Assembly (NCBI GenBank): GCA_913056355.1
Contig: CAJXMX010000004.1
Coordinates: 1-40,498 of the forward strand
DNA: 40,498 bases
Direction of reading: 5' to 3'
DNA from: an uncultured Opitutales bacterium
GTDB taxonomy: Bacteria; Verrucomicrobiota; Verrucomicrobiia; Opitutales; Oceanipulchritudinaceae
Part shown: positions 24,061 to 32,296 of the stretch, piece after piece
Numbering within the stretch: the first letter of the stretch is position 1
Layout of the letters: each line of letters starts with the position of its first letter
Made by a program: the position numbers and the translations under genes
Notes under the pieces: model-generated
Told to the model about the DNA's origin: nothing
What the model saw: only the letters and a program-made list of their open reading frames with translations
The model's database searches: none

Positions 24061-26817
24061 ATGAAAACCAACCGCCTAATACACACAGCCTTAGCCTTTG
24101 CCGGACTGGGAGTCGCCTCCCTCCAGGCACAGGATATCGTCCTGAAACTACAGGAAAGCTTTGAAACGGACGGACTCCTGGAGAACCCGCCCAGGTATAC
24201 CGTCGAGAATATGAACACCGAGAGCAGCAACAGCCGCTATTTCGAGCGCCGCATCATTCCCTCGGAAGGGGTTGGCGCCAGCGGCGGCGTCTACGATGGC
24301 GACTACATCTGGGGCGGCCGCGGCATCAACTACGGCACCGTCGAGGACCTGAGTGCCAACGAGGGCCGCATCACCTTTCCCGTGATCGACATCAGCGATG
24401 TGGGAAACGTCTTCGTTGAAATCGCCGTCGCCGAAGGCGGGGCGGAATTTGAAGGCAACAATATCTTCTACCTCGAGGCCAGTGTCGACGGGGCTCCCTG
24501 GCAGGTCATCGGCGGATTCCGCTCCACGGGAACGAATACCTCGGCGAGGTATTTCCAGGGGGACGAAACCGTGGTCACGACTCTGGACGATCCCCGGCTT
24601 TCGACGACCTTCTACGATTTCGGATGGGACCTCTTCGAGTCCGGCAACAGCCTGCAGCTCCGGATCATGATCAATGTCAATGCGATCGCCGAGCAGTACT
24701 ACTTTGACAATATCCGTGTCTACGGGGACGCCAGCCTGACCAACCTGAACGCTTCCACCGACGCTTCCGAGTATGCCGAGCCGGCTGGAGACGGAAGCAC
24801 TCCGGCCACGCTGACCCTGACCCTGGGCAAGCCCGCTCCGGCTGGGGGCCAGTCCATCAACCTGATCCTCGATGGCGAGCTGATGCGCAGTACCGACCTC
24901 CCGGAATCCGTGATGGTCAACGAAGGGGAAACAAGCCTTCAGGTGCCCTTCAATATCCTTCAGGACGGCCAGTACACCGGCCAGAAGAAGATGATCCTGC
25001 AATTTACCGGCGAAGGTCTTGGCCGCGAACAGGTCACTTTCTACGTCAACAATTCGACCCCCCGGCCCGATGTGATTGTCACGGAAATCCTCAGTGCGCC
25101 TCCGTCCGATGGCGGTGGCACCCCGGATGACCTTTCCGGCGACACCAATGGGGACGGCGTCCGTGACGGTTCCGGTGACGAATTTGTGGAAATCGTCAAT
25201 TTTGGATCCGAGCCCGTCGACATTTCCGGCTACACCCTGGCCGACGCGCTGCAGATCCGCCATGTATTTCCCGAAGGAACGATCCTCAAACCGATGCGCT
25301 CAGCCGTTGTGTGGGGGTCCGGCAATCCGGTGGGCGTCTTTGGCGGGGCCCAGACCTTCGTCGCCGACGCCGGCAGCCTGGCGCTGAACAACTCCGGTGA
25401 CACGCTCACCTTCTCCGCCCCTTACGGACAGGTTATGGAAACCAAGGTCTTCGACGCCACCTGGGGCCAGGCGCCCCTCGGTTCGCGCCACCGCGGCAAC
25501 ACCCTGGAATCGGAATTCGTCCTTCACCAGGACATTCCAGAGGCCAACGGGGCCGCCTTCTCCCCGGGAACCCTTCCTTCAGGAGAACCCTTCGGCACCT
25601 TCGCCAACACCCTCACGATTCAATTGGACGCAAATGAACTGGAAGAGTCGGCCGCCCCCATCATGGGAACGGTCCAGCTCCAGTCCCCGGCCCCTGCGGG
25701 CGGGCTGGTCATCCAGATAAATACGGACGGCTGGATTCTCCAGGGTGATGGAACTTATGTGCCCGACGAGTTATCCCTCTCCACCACTGAATTGATGGTC
25801 CCTGAAGGACAGAGTTCGGCCAGCTTCGAGATCACGCCATTTGATGACGGGATTCTCGACGGGGACAAACTGGTCCGGATCGTCGCCTCGGAAAGCGACG
25901 ACGTTCTTCCGGGATTGGTCACCCTCACCATCCTGGATGTTGCCCCCAATCCCTACAACCTGGTTATCAACGAAATCCTCTCGGATGTGGAAGGCACCGG
26001 CCTCGATCCCAATCTCAACGGCGTCTTTGAAGAGACCCTTGAGGACCAGTTCGTGGAAATCCTCAACCTGGGGACCGACCCGGTGGACCTGTCCGGATGG
26101 GCCCTGCACGCCCGGAGGCTGTCTGACGTTTCCGGCAACACGCTCGCCCACGTATTCCCGGCCGGAACGATCATGGCCGGTGAAAGCGCCATGGTCATTT
26201 TCGGGGGAGGGGATATGATCGGCGATGAGCCGAATTCCAACCTGGTCCCGGATTCATTCGGGGGCGCCTATGTCCAGACCGCCAGGATCGCCAATGGGAA
26301 TGCCAACGTCAACGGCGTCAATCTTCCCACTGGAGGACCGGAAATGTACCTCGAACTGATGAATCAGCATGGATTCGTCATCAACCGCCTGGACCTGGTT
26401 GAGGGAATGACCAACCAGGGAAGCTCGGTCGTCCTCTATCCTGAGGGAACCGGGGAACCGGCCCTGCACTTCGGGGTTTCGCAATCCTTCTCGCCGATGA
26501 GTCCGGGCCTGGATCTCAGCGACAGTCCCTTCCCGGGATCCAACGACACCTACTTCTGGATGAATGCGGCCTTCCCGGGAATCGCCCTCACCGGCGAGGC
26601 TCCCCTCGATGCCGGGGTCTTCGGGTTTGTCACGGTCGGCATGTATCCCTACGTGTACATGCACAGCACCGATTCATTCTGGTACATCTACGGGGATGTC
26701 GGCGGCACTTTCTATGCCTACGACTTCACCGCCGGGGAATGGATTGCCACCGGCGACGATTACTTCCCCTACGCCTATCTCCTCGAGACCGGCGACTGGA
26801 TGTATCTGGGCCACTAG
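24061..26817 (+). CDS. Exported double lamin-tail-domain protein with aromatic C-terminal module
   Basis: A 918-residue protein with a signal peptide (MKTNRLIHTALAFAGLG then 'SLQAQ'). Order of parts: a jelly-roll-like region (about 25-225); a Calx-beta/Ig-like segment (about 228-330); a first lamin-tail domain (about 335-455, 'DVIVTEILSAPPSDGGG', 'DEFVEIVNFGSEPVDISGYTL'); a second Calx-beta-like segment (about 520-628); a second lamin-tail domain (about 630-775, 'YNLVINEILSDVEG', 'DQFVEILNLGTDPVDLSGW'); and an aromatic tail (about 860-918) with two units of the type 'YPYVY......W'. Bacterial lamin-tail domains occur on secreted nucleases and phosphatases, but this protein has no catalytic domain I can see. 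It starts 18 bp after the TonB receptor and ends before a strong terminator, so the two are co-transcribed. It may be a surface-bound ligand-capturing partner of the receptor; that role is inference. Confidence 0.82.
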   Translation: MKTNRLIHTALAFAGLGVASLQAQDIVLKLQESFETDGLLENPPRYTVENMNTESSNSRYFERRIIPSEGVGASGGVYDGDYIWGGRGINYGTVEDLSANEGRITFPVIDISDVGNVFVEIAVAEGGAEFEGNNIFYLEASVDGAPWQVIGGFRSTGTNTSARYFQGDETVVTTLDDPRLSTTFYDFGWDLFESGNSLQLRIMINVNAIAEQYYFDNIRVYGDASLTNLNASTDASEYAEPAGDGSTPATLTLTLGKPAPAGGQSINLILDGELMRSTDLPESVMVNEGETSLQVPFNILQDGQYTGQKKMILQFTGEGLGREQVTFYVNNSTPRPDVIVTEILSAPPSDGGGTPDDLSGDTNGDGVRDGSGDEFVEIVNFGSEPVDISGYTLADALQIRHVFPEGTILKPMRSAVVWGSGNPVGVFGGAQTFVADAGSLALNNSGDTLTFSAPYGQVMETKVFDATWGQAPLGSRHRGNTLESEFVLHQDIPEANGAAFSPGTLPSGEPFGTFANTLTIQLDANELEESAAPIMGTVQLQSPAPAGGLVIQINTDGWILQGDGTYVPDELSLSTTELMVPEGQSSASFEITPFDDGILDGDKLVRIVASESDDVLPGLVTLTILDVAPNPYNLVINEILSDVEGTGLDPNLNGVFEETLEDQFVEILNLGTDPVDLSGWALHARRLSDVSGNTLAHVFPAGTIMAGESAMVIFGGGDMIGDEPNSNLVPDSFGGAYVQTARIANGNANVNGVNLPTGGPEMYLELMNQHGFVINRLDLVEGMTNQGSSVVLYPEGTGEPALHFGVSQSFSPMSPGLDLSDSPFPGSNDTYFWMNAAFPGIALTGEAPLDAGVFGFVTVGMYPYVYMHSTDSFWYIYGDVGGTFYAYDFTAGEWIATGDDYFPYAYLLETGDWMYLGH

Positions 26818-26843
26818 GTTCGCCTCAGCGAGCCCGTTTTTCA

Positions 26844-26879
26844 GCGCTCTCCCGGCATCCCCGGGAGGGCGCTTTTTTT
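26844..26879 (+). terminator. Rho-independent terminator after the TonB receptor operon
   Basis: A 12-bp stem, GCGCTCTCCCGG (26844-26855) with CCGGGAGGGCGC (26861-26872) and one G-T wobble, has a 5-base loop and is followed directly by seven T (26873-26879). It closes the HAD / TonB receptor / lamin-tail transcription unit and separates it from the SorC-glpD-EEP unit. Confidence 0.93.
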
Positions 26880-26889
26880 AGCCATAAAA

Positions 26890-26942
26890 CAAATGTAATT
26901 CTTAATTTCCACTTGTAATTTTCATTTGAAGTACAATATTTA
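26890..26942 (+). promoter_or_regulatory. AT-rich promoter/operator region of the SorC-glpD-EEP operon
   Basis: Right after the terminator an AT-rich stretch contains CAAATG (26890-26895), TTGTAA (26913-26918) and CATTTG (26923-26928). The same words are found at the glpQ and TonB receptor promoters. TTGTAA with an 18-bp spacer to TATTTA (26937-26942) is a possible -35/-10 pair; TACAAT at 26932-26937 is an alternative -10. The leader from there to the start at 27083 is about 140 bases, with no clear fold. Confidence 0.45.
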
Positions 26943-27082
26943 CAGAAGTCAATGGAATGGCGTATGGTCATCGATAAAGCCGCTGGAAGCCGCCCCCAGG
27001 GAGTGTCCGCAGAGAACACCACTGGAGGGCTGCCATGATCCGGCTGTCGACAATCAAATCCAACCGAGAAAAGGAAGAGCAA

Positions 27083-28060
27083 ATGGCCAGTCCGTCCACC
27101 GTTGACGTAGCGCAGGAGGAACGCTTCCAGGCGAAAATCGCCTGGATGTACCACTATGAAGGAATGACCCAGGGGGAGATCGCCGCGCACCTGGGGGTGA
27201 CCCGCCTGCGGGTCAATCGCTCCCTGGGGGAGGCCCTGAAGAACGGAATCATCCGGATCCACATCTGTTCGCCGCATGCGCCTTGCTTTGAGTTGGAAAA
27301 GGAATTCCAGGAGCGCTACGGGCTGGAGGAGGTCACCATCGCCCCCAAGCCGGTGCACGAGGAGAATATCCAGGATTTCGTGGGCGCTGAGCTGGGACGC
27401 TACCTGTCGAACCTGCTCCGGGAACCGGAAATCAAGCTCTTCGGGATCAGTTGGGGGACTTCAATCGACGCTGCCCTGCGCAGTATGAATCCCTGCAGCC
27501 GGCCGGACCTGGAAGTGGTCTCCATGATGGGAGGGGTGCCCAAGGGTTCCAGTGTCAGTTCATTTTCGATCACCACCCGGCTGGCCGAGCTTTGTTCAGC
27601 CGACCGGACCTATTTCACGGCACCGCTTTACGCCAGCACCAAGAAGTCGCGGGACACGATCCAGGTGCAGGAGGTCTTCCAGGAAACGTTGGACAAGCTG
27701 CGCCGGGCGGATGCCCTGGTGATGGCCGTGGGCGCGGTTTCCGACAAGTCGTTGAACACCCGCGAAGGGCTGCCCAGCGACATATCCAAGGAGAGCCTGG
27801 TCGAGGCGGGAGCTGTCGGGGACCTTCTGGGGTATTTCATCAACAAGGACGGCGGGCTGATCAAGCATCCGGTCAACGACCGGGTAATCGGGCTCAATCC
27901 GCTCGAGTTGAAGGACCGGCCGCGGGTCATCCTGGCCTCGGGCGGGGACTACAAAATTCCGGTTATCTCGGCAGCCCTGAAGATGGGCATTTTCAAGGTA
28001 TTCATAACAGACCAAGAGACGGCTGAGGCCGTCCTCGCCCACGACGAATCCGGAAAGTAA
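27083..28060 (+). CDS. SorC-family sugar-phosphate-responsive transcriptional regulator
   Basis: A 325-residue protein. The ATG at 27083 is chosen because AAGGAAG ends 5 bases upstream, the best Shine-Dalgarno of this operon; an earlier in-frame ATG (27035) lacks one. The N-terminal helix-turn-helix covers about residues 28-50 ('MTQGEIAAHLGVTRLRVNRSL'), and the rest is the SorC/DeoR-type effector domain with 'GISWGTSIDAAL' and 'SMMGGVPKGS'. SorC-type domains bind phosphorylated sugars. Its position 34 bp upstream of glpD suggests it responds to glycerol-3-phosphate or dihydroxyacetone phosphate and controls the island, taking the place of a DeoR-type GlpR. This target assignment is inference from neighbourhood and from the repeated TTGTAAY/CAAATG words. 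Confidence 0.9.
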   Translation: MASPSTVDVAQEERFQAKIAWMYHYEGMTQGEIAAHLGVTRLRVNRSLGEALKNGIIRIHICSPHAPCFELEKEFQERYGLEEVTIAPKPVHEENIQDFVGAELGRYLSNLLREPEIKLFGISWGTSIDAALRSMNPCSRPDLEVVSMMGGVPKGSSVSSFSITTRLAELCSADRTYFTAPLYASTKKSRDTIQVQEVFQETLDKLRRADALVMAVGAVSDKSLNTREGLPSDISKESLVEAGAVGDLLGYFINKDGGLIKHPVNDRVIGLNPLELKDRPRVILASGGDYKIPVISAALKMGIFKVFITDQETAEAVLAHDESGK

Positions 28061-28094
28061 TTTCGGGACGGTTTGTTGGCGGGATCCCTTTATC

Positions 28095-29684
28095 ATGAAT
28101 AGAAACGATTCGATTCAATCCCTCCGTCAACAGACCAAGCCTTACGACCTCATTGTCGTGGGAGGCGGATCCACCGGCTTGGGGGCCGTGGTGGAGGCGG
28201 CGGCCCGGGGCCACCGGACCTTGCTGGTCGAGCAGGCGGATTTCGCCAAGGGAACCTCCAGCCGGAGCACCAAGCTGGTCCATGGCGGAGTCCGCTACCT
28301 CAAGCAGGGGAATGTGCACCTGGTCCGGGAGGCCTTGCAGGAACGGGGCCGCCTGGCCCGCAACGCGCCCCACCTGGTGCATGACATGGCCTTTGTCATT
28401 CCTTCCTACACCACCTTCAACAAGGGATTCTATGGGATCGGGCTGAAGGTCTATGACGCCATGGCCGGCAAGCTGGGCCTGGGCCGCTCGCGGGTCCTGA
28501 GCCGGGATGAGGCCATCGAGCACCTGCCCACCGTGCGAACGGACAAGCTGAAGGGTGGGGTCCTTTACCACGACGGCCAGTTCGATGATTCCCGGCTGGC
28601 CGTGAACCTGGCCCAGACCGCCGTCGACCACGGGGCGGATGTCGTCAACTACATGCGTTGCACCGGGCTTCTGAAGCGGGGAGGCAGGGTGGCCGGGGTC
28701 AAGCTGGAGGATGTCCTGACCAACGAGGCGATCGAGGTCCGGGGCAAGGTGGTCATCAATGCCACCGGGGTCTTCGTGGACCAGCTGATGAGCCTCTCGA
28801 CCGGTCAGGACTCGAATCTGGTCGCCGTCAGCCAGGGCATCCACCTGGTCCTGCCCCGTAAGTTCCATCCCGGCACCGCGGCCCTGATGATTCCCAAGAC
28901 CGAGGATGGCCGGGTCCTTTTCGCGGTTCCCTGGCATGACGTGGTGATCCTCGGGACCACCGACACGCCCGTCAGCAAGGCCGAACTTGAACCCAGGGCC
29001 TTGCGGGAGGAGAGGGATTTCATCATATCCCATGCCCGGAAGTACCTTTCCAGTCAGCCCACCGGGGAGGACGTCCTCTCGGTCTTTGTCGGCCTGCGGC
29101 CCCTGGTCCGCTCCGGCGCCTCGGCCAGGACCGCATCCCTGTCCCGGGACCACACCATCCTGGTGGATGAAAACGGCCTGGTCACCATCACCGGCGGCAA
29201 GTGGACCACCTATCGCCGGATGGGCGAGGATGTCATCAACCGGGCGGAAACGGTGGCCGGAATTCAGGCCCGCCCGTGCCCGACCCGGGAAATGAAGATC
29301 CACGGCTGGTGCGAGACGCGCGATGAGGATCCTTTCCTCGCGGTCTACGGTTCGCAGGCCAGGAAGGTCCGGAAGCTGCTGGAAAATCCCGAACTGGAGC
29401 AGACCATACACAAGTCCCTGCCTTACCGGAAAGCGGAGGTGGTCTGGCATGTCCACAACGAAATGGCCCAATCCGTCGAGGATGTATTGGCCCGCCGAAC
29501 CCGCTCCCTCATCCTCAACGCCCAGGCCAGCATTGAAGCCGCCCCGGTGGTGGCGCGAATCATGGCCAGCGAGATGGGGCAGGACCTGGTCTGGGCGGAG
29601 AACCAGGTCGAGCGATACACCGAATTGGCCAAACGTTACATCTTCGAGAATCCGGCCAGTTGCCTTGACTGCAAAGTGTCATGA
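28095..29684 (+). CDS. glpD: FAD-dependent glycerol-3-phosphate dehydrogenase GlpD
   Basis: A 529-residue protein. The FAD-binding Rossmann motif 'YDLIVVGGGSTGLGAVVEAA' (G23-G25-G28) is followed by 'FAKGTSSRSTKLVHGGVRYL', the diagnostic GlpA/GlpD segment. The C-terminal half contains 'VFVGLRPLVRSG' and 'ITGGKWTTYRRMGEDVI', also typical. The enzyme oxidises glycerol-3-phosphate to dihydroxyacetone phosphate at the inner membrane and passes electrons to quinone. No glpK is present in the window, which fits a supply of ready-made glycerol-3-phosphate through GlpT rather than free glycerol. The stop overlaps the start of the next gene (ATGA at 29681-29684), implying translational coupling. Confidence 0.95.
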   Translation: MNRNDSIQSLRQQTKPYDLIVVGGGSTGLGAVVEAAARGHRTLLVEQADFAKGTSSRSTKLVHGGVRYLKQGNVHLVREALQERGRLARNAPHLVHDMAFVIPSYTTFNKGFYGIGLKVYDAMAGKLGLGRSRVLSRDEAIEHLPTVRTDKLKGGVLYHDGQFDDSRLAVNLAQTAVDHGADVVNYMRCTGLLKRGGRVAGVKLEDVLTNEAIEVRGKVVINATGVFVDQLMSLSTGQDSNLVAVSQGIHLVLPRKFHPGTAALMIPKTEDGRVLFAVPWHDVVILGTTDTPVSKAELEPRALREERDFIISHARKYLSSQPTGEDVLSVFVGLRPLVRSGASARTASLSRDHTILVDENGLVTITGGKWTTYRRMGEDVINRAETVAGIQARPCPTREMKIHGWCETRDEDPFLAVYGSQARKVRKLLENPELEQTIHKSLPYRKAEVVWHVHNEMAQSVEDVLARRTRSLILNAQASIEAAPVVARIMASEMGQDLVWAENQVERYTELAKRYIFENPASCLDCKVS

Positions 29685-31387
29685 TTCCGACGGAGCGACT
29701 TTGTAAGATGATGACCCGCCTGTTGAAAAACCTTCTTGCCGTTGGACTGGGACTGGTACCGTGTCTTTCCCCGGGGTTACCGGTGATTGACGGTTCCTTC
29801 GAGGATTGGGAAGGCATCACCGGGGTGGAGGATGCCGTCGGGGACGGTTCCGTCGGCGGAGTGGATTTCCTGACCATCAAACACGCCCTGTCCGATGATG
29901 AACTTCTGGTTTACCTGCGTACGGCCGCTCCCATCGACTGGCGGGACAGTGATATCAACCTGTATCTTGATGCCGATGGAAACGCCTCGACCGGGCTTGC
30001 CCTGGGGAGCCTGGGGGCGGATTACGTATGGGACTTTTCGGTGATCTTTGGAAGGGGTACCTATTACGGATTGGGAAGCTCCATGCCCCTCCACAAGGGA
30101 TCGCTGATCGCCTCGGGTGCCCCCATCGGCTTGTCCGACCAGCTTGAGTTCTCCATTCCTTATTCCGTCTTCGCCAACGGTTCCGGCCAGCCAACCAAGG
30201 CCCGGCTTTTCCTGAAAGCCAACACCACCGGGGACCTGATCCCTCAAGTTGACGGTTTCCTCCAGGTCTCCATTCCTCTCCATCAACCGCCCAGCCGGAT
30301 CCGTCCGGACTGGGGCAAGCTGGTGGATACCGATGTCCGTATTATCAGCTGGAACGTCCTGCAGGACGGACCCTATGCCCCCGATGCCGATCCGGCCGCC
30401 TTCGGACGTCAACTGCAGGCCATCAATCCGGATATTATCCACTTCCAGGAACTGTACGATGCCTCGACGACCTGGGTCCGTGGCTTTCTGGAGGAGTATG
30501 TTCCGGCCCCGGAGGGCAAGTTCTGGTATGTCATCAAACAGCACGACTGCATCACCGCCAGCCTGTATCCGATTGTCCGTTTCTGGCCCACCGACAACAA
30601 CCTGATCCTGGAGGTCAATCTGCAAAGCGTCTGGGGCCGGAACGCCATCATGATCAACGCCCATACCCCCGCCAGCGACAACGAGGCCGGCCGCATCACC
30701 GAAACCACCCACATGCTGGACTGGATCGGTGCCGCCCGGGAGAACGGGGCCTTCGCTCCGGAAATGCCGCTTTTCTTCATTGGTGATTTCAATTCCGGGA
30801 CCATCACTCCGGAAATCATCTCCATGCGAACCGGCCTGTATCCGGATGCCAGCGGCCGGCAGGTGGAACTGGTGCCGGGCTTTGGAGAACTCAGGGACCT
30901 GGCCCCGGTCCAGCTGGACAGCCCCCTCCTGTACACTTGGCGAAGCAGCCCCACATCCACCCGGGCCCGCTTTGACTATATCTACTTTCCACCCGAACAG
31001 CTCTGGGCACCGCAGTCCTTTATCCTCGCCCCGGAAATGCTCTCTTCCGCCAGCCGGGAGCGCACGGGCATCATGCCCCTGAACGACTATGACGCCGACC
31101 ACAAGATAGTCGGCGGGGATTTTCGTCTCCTTGACGGTGGCTTACCGGGATTTCCGGAGCCCCGCATGCCCGAGTATCTCCGGAATGCCTGGTACTCCCT
31201 CAACCGGCTCCACCAACCCTGGGTCCGCGCTTACGGTATCGGCTGGCTGTGGACCGTGCCGGATTCGTCCGCTCCGGTCGATGGCGCTTTCTGGATGTAC
31301 CATCTGCAGAAGGGCTGGCTTTACAGCGCCAAAGAGATCTGGCCCTGGGTATGGAGCCCTGTCAACACTTCCTGGGTACTGCTTTGA
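29681..31387 (+). CDS. Exported endonuclease/exonuclease/phosphatase (EEP) enzyme with DOMON/CBM9-like domain and aromatic tail
   Basis: A 568-residue protein. It starts in the ATGA overlap with glpD; ATG codons at 29708 and 29711 are alternatives that also leave an intact signal peptide ('LLKNLLAVGLGLVPCLS'). Residues about 35-205 resemble a CBM9/DOMON beta-sandwich ('VIDGSFEDWEGI', 'DINLYLDADGNASTG'). The EEP core, about 215-485, keeps all expected residues: 'SWNVLQD' (N225), 'HFQEL' (E257), 'IGDFNSG' (D369, N371), 'RFDYIYF' and 'DADHKIVGGDF' (D473, H474). EEP enzymes hydrolyse phosphodiesters or phosphomonoesters (DNases, sphingomyelinases, inositol phosphatases). Coupling to glpD points to release of a glycerol-phosphate unit outside the cytoplasm. 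The last 75 residues form an aromatic-rich module like that of the protein at 24061. Confidence 0.88.
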   Translation: MIPTERLCKMMTRLLKNLLAVGLGLVPCLSPGLPVIDGSFEDWEGITGVEDAVGDGSVGGVDFLTIKHALSDDELLVYLRTAAPIDWRDSDINLYLDADGNASTGLALGSLGADYVWDFSVIFGRGTYYGLGSSMPLHKGSLIASGAPIGLSDQLEFSIPYSVFANGSGQPTKARLFLKANTTGDLIPQVDGFLQVSIPLHQPPSRIRPDWGKLVDTDVRIISWNVLQDGPYAPDADPAAFGRQLQAINPDIIHFQELYDASTTWVRGFLEEYVPAPEGKFWYVIKQHDCITASLYPIVRFWPTDNNLILEVNLQSVWGRNAIMINAHTPASDNEAGRITETTHMLDWIGAARENGAFAPEMPLFFIGDFNSGTITPEIISMRTGLYPDASGRQVELVPGFGELRDLAPVQLDSPLLYTWRSSPTSTRARFDYIYFPPEQLWAPQSFILAPEMLSSASRERTGIMPLNDYDADHKIVGGDFRLLDGGLPGFPEPRMPEYLRNAWYSLNRLHQPWVRAYGIGWLWTVPDSSAPVDGAFWMYHLQKGWLYSAKEIWPWVWSPVNTSWVLL

Positions 31388-31530
31388 GCCGGTCGCCCCG
31401 GACCTTCCCCATTAGATCCCTTAACCGGCAGCCCTCGTTTCATGTAATTCACTTATATGTCACCCCGTCTTCAATTGTATAAAATTAATTACACTTGCAT
31501 TCCCCGGGCAGGGAATTAGAAATTGCCCTT

Positions 31531-32226
31531 ATGCAGACCAGATACTCATTCCTCTTCACCACTTTTGCGGTAATCCTCATGGCCGTACCGGGTTTCGGCC
31601 AGATCATGATCACCGAAATCATGTACAATGCAGCCGGCACGGACACCGGCTTTGAATGGGTTGAGGTCTTCAACGCCGGGCCCTCCGCGGAGGATATCAG
31701 CGGGTGGAAAATTCGCGACGAGGATTCCAACTCTGCAAACTGGGGCGAGTTTCCGGCCAGCACCATGTTGAATCCCGGACAAGTCCTGATCATGACCCAG
31801 TCCAGCGAGGCGGACTTCAAGGCCGCCTGGCCCACCGCCACTGACGCCATCATTTACACAACTGCCGACTGGGGTTCCATCGCCAACACGGTGGACACCA
31901 TCGACAATGAAGTCCTGACCCTGCTCGATGATCTCGACGCCACCGTTGACGTCGCCAATTACCTGACCATTTCCCCATGGCCGGAAGGGGTCAACGGTTC
32001 TTCCATCTATGTCATTCCGGGGGCGATCGATCCGACCAGCAACGACGACGGGGCCAACTGGCTGGCTTCCGTGGTCGGTATGGACGGCGCGGTCAATCCG
32101 GTGGCGATTTACGACCTGGGCAACATCGGTTCCCCGGGCGTCGTGGTCGTTCCTGAGGTTTCCACGTACGCCCTTCTGCTGGGACTCTTCTCCCTGGTTG
32201 GAGTAATGATTCGCCGTCGCCGTTGA
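31531..32226 (+). CDS. Lamin-tail-domain protein with PEP-CTERM sorting signal
   Basis: A 231-residue protein; ATG 31531 is preferred since it opens directly into a signal peptide (MQTRYSFLFTTFAVILMAVP). A single lamin-tail domain spans about residues 25-170 ('MITEIMYNAAGTDTGFEWVE', 'FNAGPSAEDISGWKIRDED'). The last 25 residues are a PEP-CTERM tail: 'VPEVSTY', a hydrophobic helix and 'RRRR'. PEP-CTERM proteins are processed by exosortase and are usually surface or exopolysaccharide-associated. The 143-bp gap 31388-31530 upstream is AT-rich with a possible -10 TATAAA (31478-31483) but no convincing -35, so it is probably its own transcription unit. It is closed by a strong terminator. Function beyond the surface location is unknown. 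Confidence 0.88.
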   Translation: MQTRYSFLFTTFAVILMAVPGFGQIMITEIMYNAAGTDTGFEWVEVFNAGPSAEDISGWKIRDEDSNSANWGEFPASTMLNPGQVLIMTQSSEADFKAAWPTATDAIIYTTADWGSIANTVDTIDNEVLTLLDDLDATVDVANYLTISPWPEGVNGSSIYVIPGAIDPTSNDDGANWLASVVGMDGAVNPVAIYDLGNIGSPGVVVVPEVSTYALLLGLFSLVGVMIRRRR

Positions 32227-32257
32227 AACAGCCTGCGACGCTGATTGAGTGTTGATT

Positions 32258-32289
32258 ACGGCCCCTGGGATTTTCCGGGGCCGTTTTTT
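32258..32289 (+). terminator. Rho-independent terminator after the PEP-CTERM gene
   Basis: A perfect 8-bp stem, ACGGCCCC (32258-32265) / GGGGCCGT (32277-32284), with an 11-base loop, is followed by a T6 run (32284-32289). It separates the PEP-CTERM gene from the oxidoreductase that starts at 32297 and argues against an upstream start of that oxidoreductase at 32249. Confidence 0.92.
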
Positions 32290-32296
32290 ATATGCC

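Noticed and set aside
32249-32296. Upstream in-frame start of the Gfo/Idh/MocA gene at 32249
   Set aside because: It would translate through the rho-independent terminator at 32258-32289 and place non-conserved residues before the Tat-like leader.
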